A DNA stretch of 60,000 nt, from assembly GCA_950295325.1 (NCBI GenBank), contig OX485807.1, positions 41,882,440-41,942,439 of the forward strand, in the 5' to 3' direction. Of this stretch, positions 10,776-20,780 are shown in pieces. The stretch is from Polytrichum commune. Its lineage: Eukaryota > Streptophyta > Polytrichopsida > Polytrichales > Polytrichaceae. Every line of letters starts with the position of its first letter. Within the stretch, counting starts at the first letter, position 1. The position numbers and the translations under genes were made by a program. The notes below the pieces were generated by a model. That model made no database searches and was not told where the DNA came from. It saw only the letters and a list, made by a program, of their open reading frames with translations.

Positions 10776-12289
10776 TGCAACTCTTGAGTAAGTTTAATGA
10801 TGCATGGTAACTTATATGTACCAATATAGGTGTTAGCATGATTTAGGGCCGTTGTTTGGCTTAGTTGTTTAATATTATATCCCAAAGAAACTAAAGCAAT
10901 AACCATATCCATGGCACCTTTGAAACTTCTTTTCTTCTATTGGCATGCATAATAGCATTGAGATAGATAGGTCTTAAATGATTGCCTTTACCAACTAGCC
11001 ACTTCTCCTAGGATATGAAACACACGATTAGTACAAGATGGTTAACAAATCCACATGAAGACTATAGCCACTTTCACCATTGCAACATTCTACTCATTAG
11101 TTGATACGATTGATATGCCTTCAAGTGAAGCAAGGTTTATCAGTTCTCAATGTCAACATGACATGTCTTAGGCTGGATTTAGATCCAGAACTCAAACTAT
11201 TGAGAGCTTTGCTAATCCTTGTGGTTTCGATTATTTTAGAAATTGTCGTGTGGCCAATTCAAGCAATTGAATTATTCAAAGGTTGATGGTACAAATCAAA
11301 AGAGAAAACATAACAAGCTAAAGAATGTTTGAATGGGCATTGGCTTTGGGCCCACAAAACGAGTGCTAGAATTCTCAACATTCCCAAGCAACCTTCATGA
11401 GGTACCTTAGAATTTTGACGCAAATGTTGTCGTTGACGTTCCATGTATGGGATCCATCAATTTGTCATCTTAGCATTTTAAGCCCTAGTAAAAAGTTAAA
11501 GCTCTCAAGTCAAAAGTCCAAGTGTAAAGTGAACTTGAGTGAACAAGCACACAACAAGGTTATGTGCCAATGAGAAGGCTTCCTTCGTTGAGCTCTCATC
11601 CTCCTTTGTGTAAAAGGGGCTTAAGAAAAAACCCTCACAACATCCTCCCATGGACCACATTTATCATCGTTGCTTTTAACGGGTAGCCAAACATAGTCCA
11701 TTCGTGCCTTTTGACAAAGGAAAGTGTCACGTGCTTCCTTTTCACATACTTGATCATTGTTGCAAGGCTAGACCCAAGATATTTCAATTATGTAATCTCC
11801 TTTGTGATGACCCACACCGGACACCGCCATGGTGACTATATAATTCCAAAAACCAAAAAAACCAAAAAAATAATGAATTTCTCATTTTATATTTATGATT
11901 ATAAACGTTGCTCTAATTCTCTTCTTGATAATGAAAGCTTTTCTAAAGACATTTTTCTAGATGTTGTTTGTGTTAGGTTAAGTTAGTGACATGATAGTTT
12001 TATTCCTCCACACCAAAGCAATTGCTTCATTATAGACCATCCTTGCAAATACTCATTTGAGATGATACGGTCACAAACCTATAGGTGGTCAAGTTTGTAT
12101 TACGTTGAGTGAATGAGAGGTATGCTTGTGTGCAATAATTCCCTTTCTCGTGCTTACATAAGGATGAGGGATCAGTCATCGCACAAAGTATCTTCCCTTC
12201 CTTCCACCCTCCTCTATGTTGCTCCTAGGTTAGGTTAGGTCAACTTTGTGTTAGTTGGATTGCTAAGCGTCAATGTGTTATTATTTGTA
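10776..12289. other. spacer with a short dispersed repeat
   Basis: No gene is recognised. About 10,990-11,045 (CCTAGGATATGAAACACACG then ATTAGTACAAGA) recurs in the same orientation at 39,045-39,100. About 11,515-11,625 contains GTGTAAAGTGAACTTGAG and CCAATGAGA, which recall the interior of the Harbinger-type MITEs, but no ends can be placed. A short A-rich frame at 11,711-11,986 has no recognisable domain. Confidence 0.4.
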
Positions 12290-13030
12290 GGGTAAGCTCC
12301 ATATCTCAAGACACCATTTGCGACTTTCATCATTTTTCCACTCACTCTAATCACCCACATGCAATTTTGTTTGCATCTATAATAGGGTTAAGTTTATTAA
12401 GCTATGTATCTCAAGTAGGTATACTTCGAAGCATTCAATCTCCATCACAATATTTTGGAGTTTACATGGTAAGGTCCAAATCTCAAGACATCATGTGCTA
12501 TTTTTACCAATCTGCCACTCAAACTTCTCCATATGTTGTTAAATAAGTTTGCATGATGATTTGTAAGTTTTTGCATGCTAAGCTCCAAATATCAAGTGTA
12601 AATAGGTGTTGTCAATTTCCAACATAATAATTTGTAGTCCACAAGGTTTAACAAGGTGTTTAAGCTCCAAATCTTGAGACATTTGCAACTTTCGGTGATT
12701 TCACAATCAAATTTCTCCACGTGCCGTTTTTTTATATTTGTAGGGTTCCACACAAGTAAGCTCCAAAACTCAAGTATAATAATAATTATAGTCTCCACCA
12801 CAATGTTTTGTAGTCTACATGATTTAACATGGTAAATACTTAAGCTCCAAATCTTCAACTAAATGCAATTTCCACTGAAATCACATTGTCCAATTCTCCA
12901 CATGCATGTTTGCATCTACGTAGCGTCAAATTTTATATAAAATGCTCCAACTTTCAAGTATAGAAACTTATTAAGTCGTAGTCACATCCTCCACATGTCG
13001 TTTGCTCGGTGCATATGTAAGATTCTACAT
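12290..13030 (+). repeat. degenerate tandem array, ~180-bp period
   Basis: The phrase AAGCTCCAAATCTCAAGACA or a close variant begins at about 12,293, 12,469, 12,659 and 12,839, a spacing of 176, 190 and 180 bp. A second related phrase (AAGCTCCAAA.CTCAAGTATA) falls roughly midway in each unit, at about 12,398, 12,578, 12,757 and 12,940. Each unit is therefore a dimer of ~90-bp halves. GTTTGCATCTA and CTCCACATGC recur at fixed places. The repeats are diverged; decayed traces may continue to about 13,110. Composition is AT-rich and no coding sequence is seen. Confidence 0.75.
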
Positions 13031-13593
13031 TTGAAGGTTTAGATGTCAAGGATTATAATAAGTATTTTTCAATCTTAAATTCATTATTGCATGGGAAACT
13101 CCATGTCTTGAGGAGTATAACTTTTAGACCTCTAAATATTGTGGAATTTCGAGTGTCTCTCAGGTGACTGCAGGTCATCTTCAGAACAATGTGTTCCGAA
13201 ACGTGGACATCTGTAAAGAAAGCTTCAAATTTTCAAAGTGCTTGTAATGCAAACACTATAAGGACCTCGTTGACACAAGCATCAAGGGAAACAAAGAGAG
13301 GGAGAATTTTAAGGAGGAGTTGAAAAATCACAACAATTACTAGGGTTCATGCCATAATTTATACCGTGCATGGCGCAACTCGTTATGTAACTAACTTGTG
13401 GCCTAAAGATTCAAACTTCATTGTAATATCTCTAGCGAGGTGCATATGTGCATTGTAAGAACCTCTAGTGCGAAATTCCAAAAAGCTATTTGATGAACTG
13501 CCGTTGAATGATTGTTTTCAAAGATTATTTTGGGCAAATCCAAGTGAGCATTTATTTATTTTTTTTTGTGAGATTCATTTTCTACACACATGA
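13031..13593. other. spacer, nothing recognised
   Basis: Only a possible decayed continuation of the tandem array to about 13,110. Otherwise there is no gene, RNA or terminal repeat that I can support. Confidence 0.35.
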
Positions 13594-13692
13594 GCATTAG
13601 GAGACCTCCCAATGCATTGCATTGGACCTAGATGTTAGACATTGTAAGTTATGCTACAAATTGTATGTATTGATTGGGAGGTCTCCCAATGC
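13594..13692. mobile_element. short foldback element, ~99 bp
   Basis: Inverted arms of about 22 bp: GCATTAGGAGACCTCCCAAT on the left, and on the right the reverse complement of GCATTGGGAGACCTCCCAAT. The loop is about 55 bp. The GGGAGGTCTCCC core is itself palindromic. It is probably a small MITE or an old inverted duplication. Confidence 0.5.
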
Positions 13693-13865
13693 AAACTACG
13701 CCATTATGGCCTCTATATGTTGTTCTTAAATTCCATGTTGTATGGGTACCTCAAAGCCCTTTGGGGGGATACCATGTCCGGTATCTTCAAGGCACTAGTG
13801 GCTAGCTAGGAACTAGTATAGTGTGTCACTATAGTGTCCATCCTCGAAAGGGGAGAGTAGTATTG

Positions 13866-13974
13866 TCCCAATGTCCCCTTGTCCAGTGGGCATCGGGTCA
13901 TTGGCATTATGAACGGACACTTTATTCACGCCGGCCCCTTAAAAGGGACCGGAGTTTCTATCTATCTTCTTAAA
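13866..13974 (+). repeat. SINE-like short interspersed repeat, copy b
   Basis: This is the inverted partner of 2,281-2,390. It shares GGGCATCGGGT, CATTGGCATTA, GAACGGACACTTTATTCACG and CCGG.CCC, ending in GGAGTTTCTATCTATCT. The same 3' phrase and TCTA tail in both copies suggest a retroposon 3' end. Confidence 0.6.
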
Positions 13975-15750
13975 TTCCACCAGCAACTGTTGGTCCGGAT
14001 GTTGTCCAACCTCTACCAATAAAATTATATCTGCAACTGGACAATTAAGCTAGGGACAATAAGAAATCAATGCGTTATGTTTTGTTTTATCCATGTTGAT
14101 GGCTCAAAAGGTTTCCCAATGGGTATGAGTTGGATTCCTACTCATTGGTCACACTCATGATGACATAGATGAATGATTTAATTACTTGTCCAAACAACTA
14201 AAACGAAAAAATATTTTTTCTTGCTGAACTCATGAAAAATTTCATGGAATCACAAATCCTTTCATTTATTCCAAATTTGATCAAGAAGTTGTTGATTTCA
14301 AAATTGTCATTAAATGTTATGTCGAGGAGCTTGTGAGGTTGAAGAAAACCCATATTTGCATGTTGTATATGAATAACTATGAATGATTGTATTTTAAGTC
14401 TTAACCCTTAGAATCTTATGTTTATAGACTTTTGTCTTCAACTCTCATGAAGTATATTGTACAAACTCATCAATTGAAAATTTTGATTTCATGTCTTTAC
14501 CTCTTTTGACATATGTCTAAAATTGTTGTCTAAACTCTTATAGTATGTGTTTTAAGGGCCACATCAAGGGAAGTAGTTGTTCTTCTTGTAAATGATTATG
14601 TGATTCATTCATCTGAATTTCATTGGGTATGATATTAAGAGATCTTTTGGTGTGGCTCCGAAGGTGATATTAGTGGATTCTTCAATATTGACCTTTGGAG
14701 CGGCACTGGGAGATCCCCCCATGATGTTGTGAAATCTACTTGCCCTAAACCCTTCAAAAGGTTCTTTAAAGGTTGTTTACACTGTAGATCATGAAGTCGT
14801 CCCAAGGCCTTCTAAAATTTGTGATTGATTGTTGAACTCGTCCTCATATCACTTTGGTTTACACCAAGGAAAAAAATGGTTAGAATGACCATGGAGTTCG
14901 AGATCTTTAAAAGACATATTTTAAGGCCTACATTATCCACTGACATGGTCCACTGGGTTTTGCGGTGGGAGAGGCAAAAAAAGTGCTCTAGTAGAAAAAG
15001 GCAGGGGCCCATGGTAGAGAAATATTGTTATAATAAAAATCGAATGATTTTTTAAGGGGAAGAGAAGATGAAGACAAGAGAAGACAAAATAATGGTCAAA
15101 ATTTGATTATTCTCAAAATTGGCCTTTTGGGGCATATATTAAAAAATGAGCACATTTTTTTTTGGGTGCATGGTCATTCCTCTTGGTCCACATTCAATTT
15201 ACACCTAGTGCGGGGCCCAAAGCCTTTGTAAATTGATTTTTTTAAAGAAATCAAATCATAGAAATTGGATCATCAAGTTGGACCATGGAAAAATGCCATC
15301 TTTCATGGTCCATGATGTGAACTGTCCCTTAGTCTCCCCATTTTATTGTTTAGTACATTCAAAATATTATGTATAAACATGGGAAAATCTCCTGGTCCAC
15401 AAGGTATAGGGAAATCCCCACATTTTATACGTGTTTTATTTCCATATCATATAATATAATATAATTACTACTAATTAAATTCAACATTGAATCAAGGGCA
15501 TTTATTTACTATTTTAGAACATATAGGTTAGTGATTTATTTATAATTTAATCCAATTCCAATTCAAAAAGTATACTTGTAACCCCATGTGAAACGGCCCC
15601 GAGTTAAATTTGGTAGAGTAGAGGCGCCCATCCTTGACCAAGATCCCATCGGAAGTCTACATGGTGCCATAATTTTGATAAGGTTGGGATTGATTTGGTA
15701 ATTTCTTTTCATGGGTGGTTAAAATAAGGTTCCACGTTTCACGGTTTATG
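13975..15750. other. AT-rich spacer, nothing firm
   Basis: Frames at 14,812-15,055 overlap on both strands and match nothing I know. Around 15,170-15,340, phrases such as TTACACCTAGTGCGGGGCC and GTGAACTGTCCCTTAG recall MITE ends at 9.7 kb, but no matching pair of ends can be placed. Confidence 0.35.
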
Positions 15751-15874
15751 AGGGTTAGTTTCCATGTAGGCCACTTACCCACGAGATGCTCATGGAAATG
15801 TAGCTGCCACCAAGTGGATTCTACATTTCCATAAGAACATGATGGACGAAGCAACCTACATGGAAACTAACCCT
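15751..15874. mobile_element. foldback MITE, ~124 bp
   Basis: Perfect 20-bp inverted ends: AGGGTTAGTTTCCATGTAGG at 15,751-15,770 and its complement at 15,855-15,874. Inside lies a second inverted pair, ATGGAAATGTAG and CTACATTTCCAT, so the whole unit could fold into a long, interrupted hairpin. No coding sequence. Confidence 0.65.
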
Positions 15875-16410
15875 AAGTCTCCGACTTTGTTAATAATATC
15901 ACCAGGGAATCGATAGTCCTGTGACACATGTCCCCGGTTTTGAGTGCTAAAGTGAGGAGGAATTCATCTAAAAATGAACAGTTATGACAAACTCTTAGAC
16001 ATTGGTAATGTGTAATGGTGTCTACTCCCTGCAAAGGGTGAAGTAGTTTTACATCTAATGCCATTGCCATAGGGCGTGGCCTAGGATGTTCCATGAACAA
16101 ACACTCTATTCACTCTGGCCTCCTCCGAACACCATAGTTCTTCTTCTTCTTCTTCTTCTTCTTGTGTTCAGACTAACTTTTAGCTTCACAAAAATTCACA
16201 GTAATTCCAATTTCAGGAATAAAAAGCACCCAAAAAATCACAATCCTCCCAATTCCCATCTTCCTCCATGGGAAAAAAATAAAAATGGCACTGCCTTATG
16301 CTTCTCCGAATTAGGCGCAGAACAGCCTCTTAAGTGATCGGGTATGGGCGCCTCTTCTCCATAGCTAAATGTGATGAGGAGCCGACTCACCTCCCAAGTG
16401 GTTAATTTAC
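15875..16410. other. AT-rich spacer upstream of the GC-rich block
   Basis: Contains a (TTC)n run at about 16,139-16,163. No coding region is recognised. Composition changes sharply to GC-rich at about 16,420. Confidence 0.4.
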
Positions 16411-16419
16411 CCACATGGA

Positions 16420-17109
16420 CGGCCCACGTGGAGGCAGCGGAGTGGCCAGCAGCACTGCCGCGAGCGAGGATGGGATTGCGGCTCGGGCCGGGTGCACTGC
16501 CGCTTTCACCCTCATAAAGGTGACGCCGCGGCCGCTGCCCGCTGTAAAAAATTCTTTGGTTGGAAAAGCGCCGCAGCTGCCCGGCCGCCCCCCCGGCCTA
16601 CCCTGTGTCCGCTGCCCTGCCCTGCCCTGCCCTCCTCGCCTCTCCCAGCTCCTTCTCTCGCTGTCTGGCTCTAGTGCCTGCCCTGCCCTGCCCTGCCCTG
16701 CGTCGCCTAGGCTCGCCGTGACCAGGAGCATGCGCGATGCGTCCTCCGTCGCGGCCACCACCGCACCCATGATGCTCGCAGTCAGGCTACCTGCTGCTGC
16801 TCTAGACTGCTCCTCGACACTCCCTCGTGGGATCCTCTCGGACCCCCATGCCCCGCCATGTTGTGGCGCAGCAGGCGCAGGAGGAGGAGCAGCAGCGGCA
16901 GCAGCAGCAGGCGCGGCTTGAAGGTGGGGCGGGACTTGAAGGTGGGGCGGGACTTGAAGGTGGGGCGGGACTTGAAGGTGCTGCGGCTGGATCGCAGGCA
17001 GCAGGGGTGGATGGGGGGTGGATGGCTGTGAGGAGTCGGCTGTAGAAATCGAGAGATGTGTGGGGTAGTACCAGCAGGGGAAGGGAGGGGGAAGAGGAGT
17101 AGCAGCAGC
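16420..17109 (+). promoter_or_regulatory. GC-rich leader/promoter region of the receptor kinase
   Basis: A strongly GC-rich block directly precedes the kinase start. It carries CCCTG tandems near 16,617-16,632 and 16,677-16,700, a CAG-rich run near 16,885-16,912, and four copies of an 18-bp unit (ACTTGAAGGTGGGGCGGG) at about 16,914-16,982. The open frames on both strands are Ala/Gly/Pro/Ser-rich products of this composition, not convincing proteins. It most likely holds the promoter and 5' UTR; no transcription start can be fixed from the sequence. Confidence 0.45.
16914..16982 (+). repeat. 18-bp GC-rich tandem repeat, ~4 units
   Basis: The near-identical unit ACTTGAAGGTGGGGCGGG repeats about four times with almost no divergence. 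It therefore arose recently or is kept homogeneous. It lies roughly 130-200 bp upstream of the chosen kinase start. Confidence 0.85.
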
Positions 17110-20100
17110 ATGAAGGCGAGTGGCGGATTGCAGGTGAGATGGCAGCGCTGGGCATGGCGGATGATGATACGGATTCTAGTGTCGCAGCTCCTGGTGGGGG
17201 CAGCAACAGCTCGGGGGTTGGTGGTGCCGATGGAAATCTATGTCGGGGGTGGGAGGAATTCCCAAGAGGTTGCAGGGTCGCGGTACAGGGTGGAGATCTT
17301 TGGAGCTGGTGCCGGAGGGGGAAGAGGATGTTTGCTGTGCTGTGAATTTGAAGCTCCTGCCCAAGCTGGGAACTTGACAAAAGTGAAATGTGGTGCTTCG
17401 GGAGCAGCTGCTTTCCACCACACGGTGAGGAGTGATCCTCTTCCAAGTGCTTCATCATCATCATCATTATCGTTCCCAAGCGTGTGTCTGCTCATCAAGG
17501 ATGATGCGGCATTGTCAGTAGGAGGAGGAGGAGGAGGAGGTGGTGAGGGGAGCAGCAGGAGGAATTGGCAGGTGGACGCTGCGCTGTCTTTGGCAATGTA
17601 TCTCAAGTGGATGCGGGGAGACGTTGGAACCAAAGGCAATTTCGCCAATGCCAATAGTTCGGAAGGCTTAGTGCAGATGCAGGCAGAATGTATGGACAGT
17701 CGCTGTAGGATAACGGTACGCGCAGGGAGCGGTGGCCCCGAGGTGGCTACCATTTCCGGCAGCAATTCAGCGGGGGGGAGCTTGGAGTGGAGTGCAGAAG
17801 GAGGATTGCCGAGTGAGTGGATTCAAGAACGGAGCGTCGCTTTGAGGGCTATCCCGGCAGCAGGCCAACAATCCACCGATGGCGCTGCCGAGTGGTCACG
17901 AGCAGCAGCAAGGAGGAGGAGCGGTCGCTACATTCGGGGCTGGTTCTCGTCCACATCCGATTCGGGGGCTGAGACGAAGATTCAGAACTTCCCGGGCAAA
18001 GAGCTGATTCTAGTCACATTGTCTAGTTCCCGCAACGTGGATACTCCAAGGAGGGCAGGAGGAACAGATAAGGAACAGCTGCAAGGTCTTGTTGGCACCG
18101 ACCTTTTGCTGGAAGTCCCACAAGCAGCTGCAGGAGCTCACGCAGGGCGCAGATCCTTGCAGGCAAGCAACTCACTCAGCCCACCGATCATCGACCCTTC
18201 TTTATGACCCCCCCCCCAAACCCAAAATGTGTCTTTTCCTCTTTAAAAGTTAGGCGGGGGTAGAGGGAGGGCAATTGGTGCCACTCGCAGTTCCCAGATG
18301 TCAGACTATCTGACTAGACGTCATGGAAGAATATATCTGTCTGTGCATCTTCGGCGGTCTGTTGCTGACGATGACCCTTCATTCTTCTCTTTTCTAGCAA
18401 TAATGGGGTGTTCAGACTTCCGGGGGTTTGTTTCCCTACTTCAGGGTTTTGTCTTATCTCTCTTGGTTCCTTGTGTCGAAATACGCGCTATTCAACAGTT
18501 TGCTAGAGTCTTTGTCCTGTTACCTCTGGATATCAATCTGTAGCAGAAGCTCAAGACAAAGATCTACTTTCAGTGGGAGCGGAGAAAGTTTCGTCAGCGG
18601 AGGTGTCGTGGAATATGGCTTCTTTCACGCAGATTGTTGTGGATGGCTCTGGTCAAATGGTTTTCCGTCATTTGGCTGTTGCTGCATGTGGGATATTGTT
18701 TTAGAAGGCTTCCTCTGATTGCATTGTACTGAGTATGTTACGCTAAAACCTAGGGATTTAACTATCTCTCTTGATTCTTGATTTATGGTTTATTGCTTTA
18801 TCTTGATTTGTAATTCTTTTTTTTGAACATGGATATTCACAAGGAAATATATATATTTATATATGTGTATCCTTTGTTTTTTTCCCACAGGCGAGGATGG
18901 GAGAGGCTGCCAGTGCGTCACATCCTCGGTGCAAGGAGGGAAGACTTCGGTTCCGCTGTGTAAGACAATGCACATTGTCCTCCTGGGTGTTGGGATGCAT
19001 TTTGTAGTGTTGGGGGTTTGTGAATGTCTCTGGTAATTGCAGTCAGGAAAGTGTAGAGCACATCTATATGCACATCAGGTTATATAACATCATAGGCTTG
19101 CTGATGGGGCAGGTGTTGATAATTTTTGACAGAGCGGATGGACAAGCCTGGTGCTAGGTGTGGCGGTGTGCTTGGCAGGAGTGTCTATGCTGGCAATGCT
19201 GTGTGCTCACGGAACTAAGGAAACTGCGACACCCACTGATTTCTTGGAATCAGTTCCCAGCCTGCCCCCTCGATTTTCTTATGGAAAATTACAGAAGGCC
19301 ACAAAGAATTTCTCCAGAAAATTGGGAGACGGTGCATTTGGATCTGTGTACGAGGGTACCTTACCCAATGGATCCCGAGTGGCTGTGAAGATGCTGGAAA
19401 AGACTTCGGTGCAAGGAGAGAAGCAGTTTAGGGCCGAGGTAGCATCCATGGGCGCCATTCGGCACCTGAATCTGGTCCGGCTACATGGATTTTGCTCTGA
19501 AGGCTCTCACCGGTTGCTTGTGTATGAGTTCATGCCCAATGGAAGTTTAGATAGCTGGTTGTTTGGCAAAAAACAAGGGGAGAAGCTGCTGGACTGGGAG
19601 CAACGACTCAACATTGCCTTGGGAACAGCCAGAGCATTAGCCTATCTGCACGAGGAATGCAGCGACCATATTATTCATCTGGATGTGAAGCCGGAGAATA
19701 TATTGCTCGACCACCAATTCTGCCCGAAGGTGGGAGCCTCAAATTAGTGCAGACTCAATTGCATGTGTTAATTATCAAGGATCAGGAATTCTGTGTGCAA
19801 ATGTTCCAGAAAGATGAGTACTGTGTGTGCTCTTGTTTCCAATCTGCTCATGTGCTGGACTTAAAGATTGTATCCTAGGGTAAATTGTAGGGTTTTTGTT
19901 TTGCGGTCCTGATTTGGGTGGAGAGGAGGTTTTTTTGTTCATTTGCTTTCGTTGCAAGGTCAGGTTAGGGAATGTTTCCTCTATCACCGGCTTCTGAATC
20001 TTCCTCTGAAATCAAAGTCTGAACTGTTTTACACAATTTGGGAGTCTGTTGTGCCATAGGTTTACGTAAACTGGTTGCTCTGTTAGATATTTAGCCGTTG

Positions 20101-20746
20101 AGAACAAACAACTACCACTAGGTGTTGCAGTTTGCTCAAGTGCTGGACTGGGATCGTATCCCAGGTCGAAGAGGGAATTGTAGGTTTAATTTTCATTTAA
20201 TTTTTTTTTTTAAATTTAAATTTCCGGTAGTGATTAAGGTGAAGATGTTTTGCTTCATCGGGCTTATTGCCCTCACTGTCTAGTCTGATCATCGGCATCC
20301 ACATCTTTCTCTGAACTTGTATCCTGAACTTGGTTATACTGTTCAGGATCTCTGTTGTGCCAAAGGTTTGTGTAGAATGGTTGCTTGGTCACAGATTTAG
20401 TCGTTGAGAATGAACAGCTACTACTATTGGGTACTGCAACTGCACAATGGACTCTGGTGTTCTTGTTGAATGCTCTTGTTCCAATCTGCCCTCAAGTGCT
20501 AACCTGGTCCCAGGGAAACAAAAGGATTTTTGTTTTCCAGTTGTGAAAATGTTTTGCTTCATTGGCTTTCGTTGCAAAGTTAGGTTAGGGGAGATTTCCT
20601 TTTTCTCTCTCTAGTCTGGTCCCTGGCTTCTGAATCTCCCTCTGCAATTGTATTCTGAACTTGTTTACACTCTTTGGGATCTTTGTTGTGGCAGAGGTTC
20701 AGTAGAAAGGTTGCTCGGTTGCAGATTTATTTGTTGATAACTCACA

Positions 20747-20780
<34 letters not shown>

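Noticed and set aside
16402-17045. Long Ala/Pro/Gly-rich open frames on both strands of the GC-rich block
   Set aside because: They overlap each other in several frames, are driven by GC composition and tandem repeats, and none continues into the kinase frame.
17238-17765. Minus-strand frames opposite kinase exon 1
   Set aside because: They are the complement of the coding strand; Pro/Ser-rich content mirrors Gly-rich codons on the plus strand.
18893-18970. Cys-rich reading GRGCQCVTSSVQGGKT in another frame of exon 2
   Set aside because: It looks like a juxtamembrane segment, but neither visible splice site connects it in phase with the kinase exon; the phase-0 reading does connect.
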